Notes under the pieces: generated by a model
What the model was told of the DNA's origin: nothing
The model's input: the letters and a program-made list of their open reading frames with translations, nothing else
Database searches by the model: none
Assembly (NCBI GenBank): GCA_035476635.1
Contig: DATILI010000013.1
Span: forward strand, 1-22,478
Source: DATILI01 sp035476635
Lineage (GTDB): Bacteria > Pseudomonadota > Gammaproteobacteria > Burkholderiales > Burkholderiaceae_C
Direction of reading: 5' to 3'
DNA: 22,478 nucleotides
Shown here: piece by piece, positions 14,101 to 21,448 of the stretch
How the letters are laid out: each line of letters opens with the position of its first letter
Numbering within the stretch: the stretch's first letter is position 1
Translations under genes and position numbers: made by a program

Positions 14101-15742
14101 CATGGGAAGCAAGACGCTCAGCCGCGGTCCCGGCATCATGGAAGGGCCGGCCCTCGCGGGCGGCATCCCGCCGCAGAGCCTGCCAGACTTCATACGCATG
14201 CGGTGCAGGCGCCACCCCGGCGACGTGGCGCTCGTTGACGGCACCTCCGGGGTTGCGGTCACCTACGGCATGCTGGACCGCCAGATCGGCCGCTGCGCCG
14301 CCGGTTTGGCCGCGCGTGGCTTCAAGGCCGGCGACGTCATGCTGATGTATGCGCCGAACTCGCCCGAGTGGCCGATCGCAGCGCTCGGCGCGATGGCGGC
14401 GGGCGGCGTGGCCAGCGGTGCGAACCCCATGGACGGCGTCGCCGAGCTGGCGACGCAGATTCGCAGCTCCGGGGCGAGCTTCGTGTTCACCGTTCCTTCG
14501 CTGCTGGCCCACGTGTGGCAGGCGGCGTTGGCGGCTGGGCGCACCGTCACCGTCATCGCGGACGGGGTGCACGACACGCTGAGCCTGGCGGGCCTCCTGG
14601 CCTGCGAGGACCCGGAACCGGGGCCGGTGCAGCCGGACATGCTCGCCGCGCTGCCCTATTCGTCGGGCACCACGGGGCTGCCCAAGGGCGTGATGCTCAC
14701 CCACCGGGCGCTGGTCTCCAACATCTGCCAGTACACCCAGGCCCTGCCGGCGCCGGCAAGCGCGGTCGTCCTGGCGTTCCTGCCGATGTACCACATCACC
14801 GGCTTCACGGTGGTGACGCTGTCCGGGCTCGCGATGGGCGCCAGGATCGTGACGGTTCCGCGCTTTGAACCGGACACGTTCCTGGGGGCCATCTCGCGCC
14901 ATCGGGTGTCGCGCCTGAACACGGTGCCCCCGGTGATGCATTTCCTTGCGCGCCATCCGCTGGTGGATGCCTACGACCTCTCTTCGCTGGAGCTGGTGGG
15001 TTGCGGTGCCGCTCCGCTGGGCGCGGCGCTGGAAGAGGACGTGGCGCGGCGGCTGAAGTGCGAAGTCGGCCAGGGGTTCGGCATGACCGAGTCGTGCGGC
15101 TGCATCACGGTATCGCCGCCCAACCGGGTCCGCCCCGGCTCGAGCGGCCGCCTGTTGCCCGGCACGCAGGCCCGCGTGGTGGATGCCGAGACGCGCGCGG
15201 ACGCCGCGTGCGGCGAGGCGGGCGAGATCTGGTTCCGCGGTCCGCAAGCCTTCGCCGGGTATCGCGGGCAGCCGGCCGCGACCCGGGAGACGATCACCGG
15301 CGACGGATGGGTGCGCACCGGCGACTTCGGGTTCTTCGACGAGGACGGCTACCTGTACATCACCGACCGACTCAAGGAGATCATGAAGGTCAAGGGCTTC
15401 CAGGTTGCGCCGGCCGAACTGGAGGCGCTTCTGCTGACGCACCCGGCGATAGCCGATGCGGCGGTGATCGGAAGGCCCGATCCGCGAGCCGGCGAACTTC
15501 CGGTGGCCTGCGTCGTTCCCAGGAACGGCAGGGCCACCGCGGCGACGGCCGAGGAAATCATGGGCTGGGTCGCCGCGCGCGTCGCGGCTCACAAACGGCT
15601 CGCGGACGTCGTGCTGTGCGACGCGATCCCCCGGAGCGCCGCGGGCAAGATCCTGCGCCGTGCGCTGCGCGCCCTGGACGCGCAACGGCTCGCCGCCGGC
15701 CAGGCCGATCCCATGCCGTCACTCGAAAGGGCAGCTTCGTGA
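14093..15742 (+). CDS. Acyl/aryl-CoA (or ACP) ligase, 4CL-like ANL enzyme
   Basis: A 549-residue adenylate-forming enzyme with all core motifs: the P-loop YSSGTTGLPKGVMLTH (189-204), GQGFGMTES (327-335), GWVRTGDFG (405-413, Asp411), DRLKEIMKVKGFQVAPAELE (425-444) and the catalytic Lys519 in PRSAAGKILRR. It activates a carboxylic acid with ATP and loads it on CoA or a carrier. The overall look is 4-coumarate:CoA ligase / medium-chain acyl-CoA synthetase, so the substrate may be aromatic or aliphatic. The ATG at 14093 overlaps the previous gene by 8 bases; ATG at 14102 is an alternative. Together with the next-door thioesterase and the CoA-transferase, this gives three acyl-transfer steps, suggesting a primer or side chain is activated, moved and released. 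Confidence 0.9.
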   Translation: MPDMGSKTLSRGPGIMEGPALAGGIPPQSLPDFIRMRCRRHPGDVALVDGTSGVAVTYGMLDRQIGRCAAGLAARGFKAGDVMLMYAPNSPEWPIAALGAMAAGGVASGANPMDGVAELATQIRSSGASFVFTVPSLLAHVWQAALAAGRTVTVIADGVHDTLSLAGLLACEDPEPGPVQPDMLAALPYSSGTTGLPKGVMLTHRALVSNICQYTQALPAPASAVVLAFLPMYHITGFTVVTLSGLAMGARIVTVPRFEPDTFLGAISRHRVSRLNTVPPVMHFLARHPLVDAYDLSSLELVGCGAAPLGAALEEDVARRLKCEVGQGFGMTESCGCITVSPPNRVRPGSSGRLLPGTQARVVDAETRADAACGEAGEIWFRGPQAFAGYRGQPAATRETITGDGWVRTGDFGFFDEDGYLYITDRLKEIMKVKGFQVAPAELEALLLTHPAIADAAVIGRPDPRAGELPVACVVPRNGRATAATAEEIMGWVAARVAAHKRLADVVLCDAIPRSAAGKILRRALRALDAQRLAAGQADPMPSLERAAS

Positions 15743-16329
15743 ACCTGTATTTGCGTTTGCTCGTGACATGGCTGCTCGCCCGGTGGTGGAAGCCGCCGAT
15801 CCGCCTGGGCGACACCATAGAGATGAAGATGCGCGTGTGGCCCAACGACGTCGACGTCAACGGGCACATGAACAGCGGGCGCACGATGACGGTGACCGAC
15901 CTGGCGATGATCGAGTACGTCACCCGGGCCGGCTTCCTCGCGGTATGCCTTCGCAACGGCTGGCGCCCGCTGATGGGCGGCGCGATCATCTCGTTCCGGC
16001 ACAGCCTGCTGCCGCTGCGGCGCTTCACCCTGCGCATGACCATGACGTGCTGGGACGACCGCTGGAGCTACATGCATTTCGAGTTCCTGCAGGGCGGCAG
16101 GACGACCGCGGCGGGCTACCTGAAGGGGGCCATCGTCGGGCGCAAGGGCATCGTGCACAACGACGAGGCGCGTACGGCCCACGGCTCGGAACTCGTCTCT
16201 CCCGCCTTTCCGGCGTCGGTCACCGCGTGGGTCGAGGCCGACCGCGGGGTGCGCCAGGAGGTCGACAGAAGGCCCTTCGCTCCGGCTGAGGGCGTGTTGC
16301 AGCGCGGGGCTCCGGAATCGTCATCCTGA
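15739..16329 (+). CDS. THEM6-like acyl-CoA thioesterase (4HBT hotdog)
   Basis: A 196-residue hotdog protein starting at GTG 15739, which overlaps the ligase TGA (GTGA) and has an AAAGGG ribosome site. The start MNLYLRLLVTWLLARWW is hydrophobic and may anchor the protein at the inner membrane. The hotdog core follows: WPNDVDVNGHMNSGRTM (34-50, Asp37/Asp39 as likely catalytic acids), GAIISFRHSLLPLRRFTLRM and WDDRWSYMHFEF, closely matching THEM6/YbgC-like proteins. It should hydrolyse acyl-CoA or acyl-ACP to free the acid, or act as an editing enzyme. Context between a ligase and the cupin-HDO gene suggests release or recycling of the cluster's acyl group. The last ~35 residues are charged and probably disordered. 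Confidence 0.82.
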   Translation: MNLYLRLLVTWLLARWWKPPIRLGDTIEMKMRVWPNDVDVNGHMNSGRTMTVTDLAMIEYVTRAGFLAVCLRNGWRPLMGGAIISFRHSLLPLRRFTLRMTMTCWDDRWSYMHFEFLQGGRTTAAGYLKGAIVGRKGIVHNDEARTAHGSELVSPAFPASVTAWVEADRGVRQEVDRRPFAPAEGVLQRGAPESSS

Positions 16330-16351
16330 GCAGCCCCTTTCCCATCGTGAC

Positions 16352-16367
16352 CGAGGCATGGGCCTCG
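16352..16367 (+). repeat. Short hairpin CGAGGC-ATGG-GCCTCG before cupin-HDO gene
   Basis: A perfect 6-base-pair GC-rich stem with a 4-base loop in the 55-base gap between the thioesterase and cupin-HDO genes, ending 6 bases before the strong AAGGAGG ribosome site. No T-tract follows, so it is not a terminator; it might stabilise or process the mRNA. The functional meaning is weak. Confidence 0.3.
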
Positions 16368-16384
16368 AAATTCAAGGAGGATTT

Positions 16385-17521
16385 ATGAAGATTGACAAGT
16401 CTGTCGCGTTGGTGCGGCGAGACGACGTGCCGTCCATGAGGACGATCGTGGTGGACGGAGTCGAGCATTGGCTCGGCCACGTGAAGGACTTCACGCGCAA
16501 TGCCGCGCTGGTCGACTTCCTGCCGAAGGACAACCGCATCTCGATGGCGTGGGTGCGCCTTGAGGCCGGGGAGCGGCTGGACGAGCACATTCACCCGGTC
16601 GACTCGATGATCCTCATGTGCGAAGGCGGCTCGCGCACCCTCGGGGACGTGCGGGAAGTGATGAACGCGGGGGACGTGCTGCTCGTGCCGCAGGGCAGGC
16701 CCCACGGCTTCATCGGGATGCCGCCCAACGGCTTCTGGGGGCTGTCGCTGCAGTTCGACTCGCGCGGGCTCTACGAGAACATCGAAGACCCTTGGGCGAG
16801 CTTCCTTGCCGAGGACCAGCCTGCGCAGCCCGGCGAAGGCAGCATCGCCGAACAGCTGTTCAGGAAGAACGAGGAGTATGCCGAACGGTTCGACAAGCAC
16901 CGGCTTTTCGCGCTGGTGCGCAACGGCCTGCTGGACAAGCCCGAAGCACGAAGGAGGTTTCTCGACTGCTTCCAGGTCTGGTCCAATCATTTCCAGAAGA
17001 TGGTGCTGGCCCGCGTGATGACGCTGCAGCACCCGATGTTCGAGGACCTGGCCTGGCTGCACCTGGTCGAGGAACTCGGCCACAACCGCGACCTGGCCAA
17101 GAGCCGGGCCAACCTGCAGCCCGTGTTCGACCCGGTGCTCGAGGCCTCCTGTGCCTGGTTCCCGTGGAAGACCGGGCTGATCGGCGATGCCGAAAAGGTG
17201 GTCCTCACCCACCTCGTCGTCGAGGCGTCGGCGACGTTCTTCTACAAGCACATCCAGCCTGTCATGGCGGCGACGGATACCGGCAAGCACTTCGATACCC
17301 ACAACATCGCCGACGACGGCCACGTCGAAATGGGCTATGCCTTCCTTCGCAAGCTTCCGCTCGAGGACGGGCAGCCGCTGTTCCATATCCAGCGCCAGGG
17401 CTGGGCCATGCTGACGACGGTCATGGGGCGGATCGCGGACCTCGTGGTCCACCATTCGGGGGCGGACGCCGCGCAGGGCGAACAGGAAGACAGCGATGCC
17501 GAAGCTCTCGTGGCCGTCTGA
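16385..17521 (+). CDS. Cupin-HDO fusion: 3-His cupin plus heme-oxygenase-like diiron oxidase
   Basis: A 378-residue two-domain protein. The cupin is at about 40-125: G62-x5-H68-x-H70, with no glutamate at the usual place, then G96-x5-P-x-G104-x2-H107, giving a three-histidine iron site. A link region of about 130-180 leads to a helical domain (about 175-355) with HDO ligands: Glu230 and His233 (VEELGHN), Glu280 (VVEASATFF), then His306, Asp310 and His313 (H-x3-D-x2-H). HDO enzymes include UndA (fatty acid decarboxylation to alkene), BesC, CADD and SznF/RohS/PvfB-type N-oxygenases. SznF also joins an HDO domain to a three-His cupin, but with the cupin C-terminal; here the order is reversed. 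The start at 16385 has a consensus AAGGAGG, the best in the operon; the upstream in-frame ATG at 16358 lies within the hairpin. N-oxidation or N-N rearrangement is a tempting guess, not proven. Confidence 0.82.
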   Translation: MKIDKSVALVRRDDVPSMRTIVVDGVEHWLGHVKDFTRNAALVDFLPKDNRISMAWVRLEAGERLDEHIHPVDSMILMCEGGSRTLGDVREVMNAGDVLLVPQGRPHGFIGMPPNGFWGLSLQFDSRGLYENIEDPWASFLAEDQPAQPGEGSIAEQLFRKNEEYAERFDKHRLFALVRNGLLDKPEARRRFLDCFQVWSNHFQKMVLARVMTLQHPMFEDLAWLHLVEELGHNRDLAKSRANLQPVFDPVLEASCAWFPWKTGLIGDAEKVVLTHLVVEASATFFYKHIQPVMAATDTGKHFDTHNIADDGHVEMGYAFLRKLPLEDGQPLFHIQRQGWAMLTTVMGRIADLVVHHSGADAAQGEQEDSDAEALVAV

Positions 17522-18725
17522 AGGGCTGCGCCGGGTACCGCTCACCGTCTACACCGACCGATCGACCTACGACCGGGAGCAGCAACGGATCTTCCGCGGC
17601 CGCTCATGGAACTACGTCGGCCTGGCCTCGGAGGTCGCCAAGCCGGGCGATTTCGTGCGGACCTACGTCGGTGAGGTCCCCGTGATCCTGGTGCGCGATC
17701 GGCAGGACGCGCTGCGTGTGTTCGTGAACCGGTGCACCCATCGCGGCGCGCAGGTTTGCCAGGAGGAGCGCGGCAACGCGAAGCTGTTCACTTGTCCCTA
17801 CCATCACTGGTCGTTCAATCTCGAGGGAAGCCTCGTGGGCATCCCGTTTCGCCGCGGCATCAAAGGCGAAGGCGGGATGGCGCCTTGCTTCGACGCGGCG
17901 CGGCACGGGCTGGAGCAGCTCAAGGTGGCGCAGCGCGGGGGCGTCGTCTTCGCCAGCCATGCGCAGGACGTGGAGCCGCTGGATGAGTACTTCGGCCCCG
18001 CCATCCTGTCGTACTTCGACCGGGTCTGCGACGGCAGGCCGCTGCGCGTCATCGGCACGATGCGGCACCGGGTCCACGCGAACTGGAAACTCCAGATCGA
18101 GAACCTGAAGGATCCTTTCCACGCCGCGCTGCTGCACTCGTTCTTCGTCACCTTCGGCATCTGGCGGTCCGACCAGGAGACGCAGGTGAAGGTCGATGCC
18201 CTGGGCCGCAGCAGCGTGCTCGTTTCGACCGCCAGCTTCAAGCGGGCGGCGGCCGGCGAGGAGGACGAAGCGCCGCCCGCCGGGTCCGGCATCGGCCTGG
18301 AAGACACGCGGCTCATCGCCCATGAACGCGAGTACGAGCACGGGACCGGCGCCATCCTCACGATCTGGCCCAACCTGATCATCCTGCAGCAGCTGAACTG
18401 CCTCGCGATGCGCCACGTCCGGCCCGATGGCCCGGACGCCTGCGTCAAGACCTGGACGTTCTTCGGGTACGAGGGCGATACGCCGGAACTGCTGCAAAAG
18501 CGCCTGGCGCAAGCCAACATGCTCGGCCCGAGCGGGCTGGTCACCATCGACGACAACGAGGTGCTGGCGCTGCTGCAGGCGGGTGCCGCCACCTCGCCGC
18601 ATGCGGCCGCCGTGCTCGAAGCCGGCGAAGGCACGGGCGACGCCGGCCACATGGTCACCGAGTCGGCCATCCGCGGGTTTCACCAATATTACCGATCCAT
18701 CATGGGCGAGCCGACCGATGACTAG
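17496..18725 (+). CDS. Rieske aromatic-ring-hydroxylating-type oxygenase, alpha subunit
   Basis: A 409-residue alpha subunit. The Rieske [2Fe-2S] motif is C80-x-H82-x17-C100-x2-H103 (NRCTHRGAQV ... TCPYHHWSF). In the catalytic domain Asp206 is the electron-bridging residue (NLKDPFHAALLH), His209 and His214 ligate the mononuclear iron, and Asp352 or Asp353 is the third ligand. WPNLIILQQL (291-300) is the usual beta-sheet core. It resembles benzoate, anthranilate and salicylate oxygenases, which dihydroxylate or hydroxylate aromatic acids, but Rieske enzymes in clusters also do C-H cyclisation and N-oxidation (PrnD). The gene overlaps the cupin-HDO gene by 26 bases and the beta gene by 8. An unusual acidic insert with EEDEAPP lies near 255-262. 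No reductase is encoded nearby. Confidence 0.93.
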   Translation: MPKLSWPSEGLRRVPLTVYTDRSTYDREQQRIFRGRSWNYVGLASEVAKPGDFVRTYVGEVPVILVRDRQDALRVFVNRCTHRGAQVCQEERGNAKLFTCPYHHWSFNLEGSLVGIPFRRGIKGEGGMAPCFDAARHGLEQLKVAQRGGVVFASHAQDVEPLDEYFGPAILSYFDRVCDGRPLRVIGTMRHRVHANWKLQIENLKDPFHAALLHSFFVTFGIWRSDQETQVKVDALGRSSVLVSTASFKRAAAGEEDEAPPAGSGIGLEDTRLIAHEREYEHGTGAILTIWPNLIILQQLNCLAMRHVRPDGPDACVKTWTFFGYEGDTPELLQKRLAQANMLGPSGLVTIDDNEVLALLQAGAATSPHAAAVLEAGEGTGDAGHMVTESAIRGFHQYYRSIMGEPTDD

Positions 18726-19212
18726 AACGCAGGAACAGCGCGAACTCGCCGCTGATGTCGAACTGCTGTACACCGACTATTGCGAGTCCCTCGACGATGC
18801 CGATACCGATCGCTGGCCGGGCTTCTTCACCCAGGAGTGCAGCTACCGCATCACCACCCGCGAGAACCTGGACCGCGGCCTGCCGCTGTGCTTCGTGCTC
18901 TGCGAGGGGCAGGCGATGCTGCGCGACCGGGCCGCGGCACTCCAGCGCACGGTCTTCCACAGGCGCAGGTTCCAGCGGCGCATCGTGAGCGGCCTGCGCC
19001 TGAAGACCTTCGACGGCCTGGACAGGGACGGCATCGAGGCGTGCGCGTCGTTCGTCGTGTACGAGAGCGTGGGCGACGAGCCGAGCCGGCTGCTCGCCTG
19101 CGGCCGGTCGATGGACGTGATCGTCCGCGAAGGCGGCGCGCTCAGGTTCAAGCACAGGCTGTGCGTGATCGACGCCCGCGTCATGCCGGACTCGCTGGTG
19201 TTCCCGCTATGA
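18718..19212 (+). CDS. Ring-hydroxylating oxygenase beta subunit
   Basis: A 164-residue SnoaL/NTF2-fold protein with the beta-subunit pattern VELLYTDYCESLDDADTDRWPGFFTQECSYRI at the N-terminus (cone-shaped pocket) and FKHRLCVIDARVMPDSLVFPL at the C-terminus; the ending with LxVxPL is typical. It is non-catalytic and stabilises the alpha3-beta3 hexamer with the upstream Rieske subunit. The start overlaps the alpha stop by 8 bases, and its own stop overlaps the CoA-transferase start by 4 bases (ATGA), pointing to coupled synthesis. A two-subunit terminal oxygenase, rather than a one-subunit phthalate-like type, favours an aromatic acid or similar flat substrate, as in benzoate/anthranilate dioxygenases. 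Confidence 0.9.
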   Translation: MTRTQEQRELAADVELLYTDYCESLDDADTDRWPGFFTQECSYRITTRENLDRGLPLCFVLCEGQAMLRDRAAALQRTVFHRRRFQRRIVSGLRLKTFDGLDRDGIEACASFVVYESVGDEPSRLLACGRSMDVIVREGGALRFKHRLCVIDARVMPDSLVFPL

Positions 19213-20402
19213 CGCGTCCCTCTTCCTTGCCAATGGGCGACCTCCTGGTGCTGGACCTCACGCGCCATCGCGCAGGCCCGATCGCATCGCGGCTGTTCGC
19301 GGACTGGGGCGCGCGCGTCATCAAGATCGAGCAGCCTTGGGATGCAGGCGACAGCATGGGCGGCTCCCGGGAGGGTTTCGACTACCAGAACCTGCATCGC
19401 AACAAGCAGAGCCTGACCCTGAACCTGAAGGCCGCCGAGGGGCGGGCGCTGCTGCACCAGCTCGCCCGCCGGGCCGACGTGGTCCTGGAGAGTTTTCGCC
19501 CCGACGTGAAGTTCCGGCTGGGCGCCGACTACGACTGCCTGCGGGAGATCAATCCGCGCATCATCTGCGGGAGCATTTCGGGTTTCGGGCAGGACGGCCC
19601 GTACCGGGCGCGCCCCGCCGTGGACCAGATCATCCAGGGCATGGCCGGCCTCATGTCGGTGACGGGCTTTGCCGGGCAGGGGCCGGTGCGGGCGGGCGCC
19701 GCGGTGGCGGACATGAGCGCCGGCATGGTTCTCGCACAGGCCGTCCTGATGGCGCTCTACCAGCGGGAACGCACGGGCGAGGGCCAATGGGTCCACACGT
19801 CGCTGCTCGAGTCACTGGTGTCGCTGCTCGACTTCCAGGTGGCGCGCTGGCTGAGCACGGGCGACACGCCGACGCAGGCCGGCAACGACCATCCCACGCT
19901 CATGCCGACCGGCCTTTTTCCCACCGCGGACGGCCATGTCAACATCGCCGCGGCGGAAGACCCGAAGTTCAAGGCCTTGTGCGAGATCCTCGGTCTGCCG
20001 GAACTGGCCGAGGACCCGGACTACCGGACCGTCGCGCAGCGTTCGTCGCGCCGCCAGCAGCTGTGCGCGATGCTCGCGGCCCAGACCAGCGCGCGCACCA
20101 GTGCCGCCCTGATCGAGCAGCTCAATTCGCACGGCATCCCGTGCGGGCCGCTGTACAGCATCGACGAGGCGATGAACGACCCGCAGATGCAGTCGCTACG
20201 GATGACGCATGCAATCGAGCATCCGCGCCTCGGTCCGCTCCACCTGCTGGGCCAGCCGCTTCATCTCGAAGGCGCCGGAGGGCGCGCCGAAGTGCGTTCG
20301 GCTGCGCCCGGGCACGGCGAGCACACCGAGGAAATCCTGTCGGGCCTGCTGGGCTACGAGAGGACTGCCATCGCGGCCCTGCGTGCCGCCGGGACCATCT
20401 AG
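19209..20402 (+). CDS. Class III CoA-transferase (CaiB/FRC family)
   Basis: A 397-residue CaiB/BaiF-type enzyme. Typical stretches are LVLDLTRHRAGPIASRLFADWGARVIKIEQP (residues 13-43), the RNKQSLTLNLK motif, CGSISGFGQDGPYRARPAVDQIIQ, and RAGAAVADMSAG, with Asp168 as the acyl-anhydride-forming catalytic residue. It transfers CoA between two carboxylic acids without ATP. In the operon it may move CoA onto a product of the Rieske or HDO step or recycle the CoA ester made by the 4CL-like ligase. The start overlaps the beta-subunit stop by 4 bases. The common family start around VLDLT is preserved with an 11-residue leader. A racemase (AMACR-like) activity is the alternative in this family. Confidence 0.9.
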   Translation: MTRPSSLPMGDLLVLDLTRHRAGPIASRLFADWGARVIKIEQPWDAGDSMGGSREGFDYQNLHRNKQSLTLNLKAAEGRALLHQLARRADVVLESFRPDVKFRLGADYDCLREINPRIICGSISGFGQDGPYRARPAVDQIIQGMAGLMSVTGFAGQGPVRAGAAVADMSAGMVLAQAVLMALYQRERTGEGQWVHTSLLESLVSLLDFQVARWLSTGDTPTQAGNDHPTLMPTGLFPTADGHVNIAAAEDPKFKALCEILGLPELAEDPDYRTVAQRSSRRQQLCAMLAAQTSARTSAALIEQLNSHGIPCGPLYSIDEAMNDPQMQSLRMTHAIEHPRLGPLHLLGQPLHLEGAGGRAEVRSAAPGHGEHTEEILSGLLGYERTAIAALRAAGTI

Positions 20403-20448
20403 CCGGCCCGCACACCCCCATCCAAATTTCACAGGAGCAATACCAAAC

Positions 20449-21414
20449 ATGCCAAGCGCCACGTTATCAGCAGTGCACGACTCGCCCATCGCCGTCCGCC
20501 GGCGCGGGCGTTTCCTTTTCGCGGAAGTGACCGGCGTCGACTTGAGCCGGCCGCTCGATGCGTCCTGTATCCAGGCCATCTCCGACTCCCTGGCGGAACA
20601 CGAGGTGCTGGTCTTTCCGGGCCAAAGCCTGTCCAGCGAAGACTTGCTGCGGGTCGGCGCCTGTTTTGGCGAGTTGACGGTCCATCCATTCGCGGAGAAC
20701 GCCGAGAAGGTCCCCGAACTGATCGTCTTCGACTACAAGGAAGGCAACCCGCCGGTGCTCACGGACCGCTGGCACTCCGACGAAACCTACCGCGAATGCC
20801 CGCCCCTGGGCACCATGCTGTATTCCAAGGTGGTGCCGGACATCGGGGGCGACACATGCTTCACCAGCATGACCGCCGCCTACGACGCGCTCTCCGACCG
20901 GATGCAGCGATTCATTTCCGGCCTGGAAGCGGTCCACGACTTCGCCTCGTTCAAGTACCTGTTCCCGCAAACCGAGGAAGGCAAGCGCCAGCTGCGGCGC
21001 AGCGAGGAGATGTACCCACCGGCCTCCCATCCGGTCGTGCGGGTGCACCCCGTGAGCGGCCGGAAGGCCCTGTTCGTCAATCCTCACTACACCCGCTACA
21101 TCAAGGGCATGGAAGAGCGCGAAAGCAGGGCGCTGCTGGATACGCTGTTCCGGGCCACGTCGGTACTGGAGCACCAGTACCGCCACCGCTGGGAGCCGAA
21201 CCAGCTGGTGTTCTGGGACAACCGGTCGGTGCAGCACGCCGCGGTACACGACTACTATCCCCAACGCCGCCTGATGGAGCGCGTCACGATCAAGGGCGAC
21301 CGCCCCTTCACGACCGAGGCGGTGGCCCATCCGTCGGACCTGCGCAAGTTCAAGGTCGCCCAGTACGACCATCTCGACGCCCGCCGCGCGCCGCGGCAGT
21401 TCGAGCGCGAGTGA
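20449..21414 (+). CDS. TauD/TfdA-family Fe(II)/2-oxoglutarate dioxygenase
   Basis: A 321-residue dioxygenase. The facial triad is His109 and Asp111 (DRWHSDETY) with distal His263 (WDNRSVQHAAVHDY), and Arg278 (MERVTIKGD) binds the 2-oxoglutarate carboxylate; the 15-residue His-Arg spacing equals that in TauD. It would hydroxylate, desaturate or otherwise oxidise an unactivated C-H bond while decarboxylating 2-oxoglutarate. Relatives in biosynthesis include isonitrile-forming ScoE. The ATG at 20449 has AGGAG about 11 bases upstream; the frame is open far upstream, but that part is a shadow of the CoA-transferase. It lies 46 bases after the CoA-transferase and 34 before the ferredoxin. The catabolic TfdA/TauD role is possible but disfavoured by the context. 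Confidence 0.92.
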   Translation: MPSATLSAVHDSPIAVRRRGRFLFAEVTGVDLSRPLDASCIQAISDSLAEHEVLVFPGQSLSSEDLLRVGACFGELTVHPFAENAEKVPELIVFDYKEGNPPVLTDRWHSDETYRECPPLGTMLYSKVVPDIGGDTCFTSMTAAYDALSDRMQRFISGLEAVHDFASFKYLFPQTEEGKRQLRRSEEMYPPASHPVVRVHPVSGRKALFVNPHYTRYIKGMEERESRALLDTLFRATSVLEHQYRHRWEPNQLVFWDNRSVQHAAVHDYYPQRRLMERVTIKGDRPFTTEAVAHPSDLRKFKVAQYDHLDARRAPRQFERE

Positions 21415-21448
21415 AGATGAGCCAGGCAACCGCAAGCGGGGTGGCGGC

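Noticed and set aside
14066..15685. 539-residue minus-strand frame opposite the ligase
   Set aside because: Arg/His-rich shadow; the plus strand has all ANL motifs.
17604..18773. 389-residue minus-strand frame opposite the Rieske alpha gene
   Set aside because: Shadow frame; alpha-subunit motifs on the plus strand are complete.
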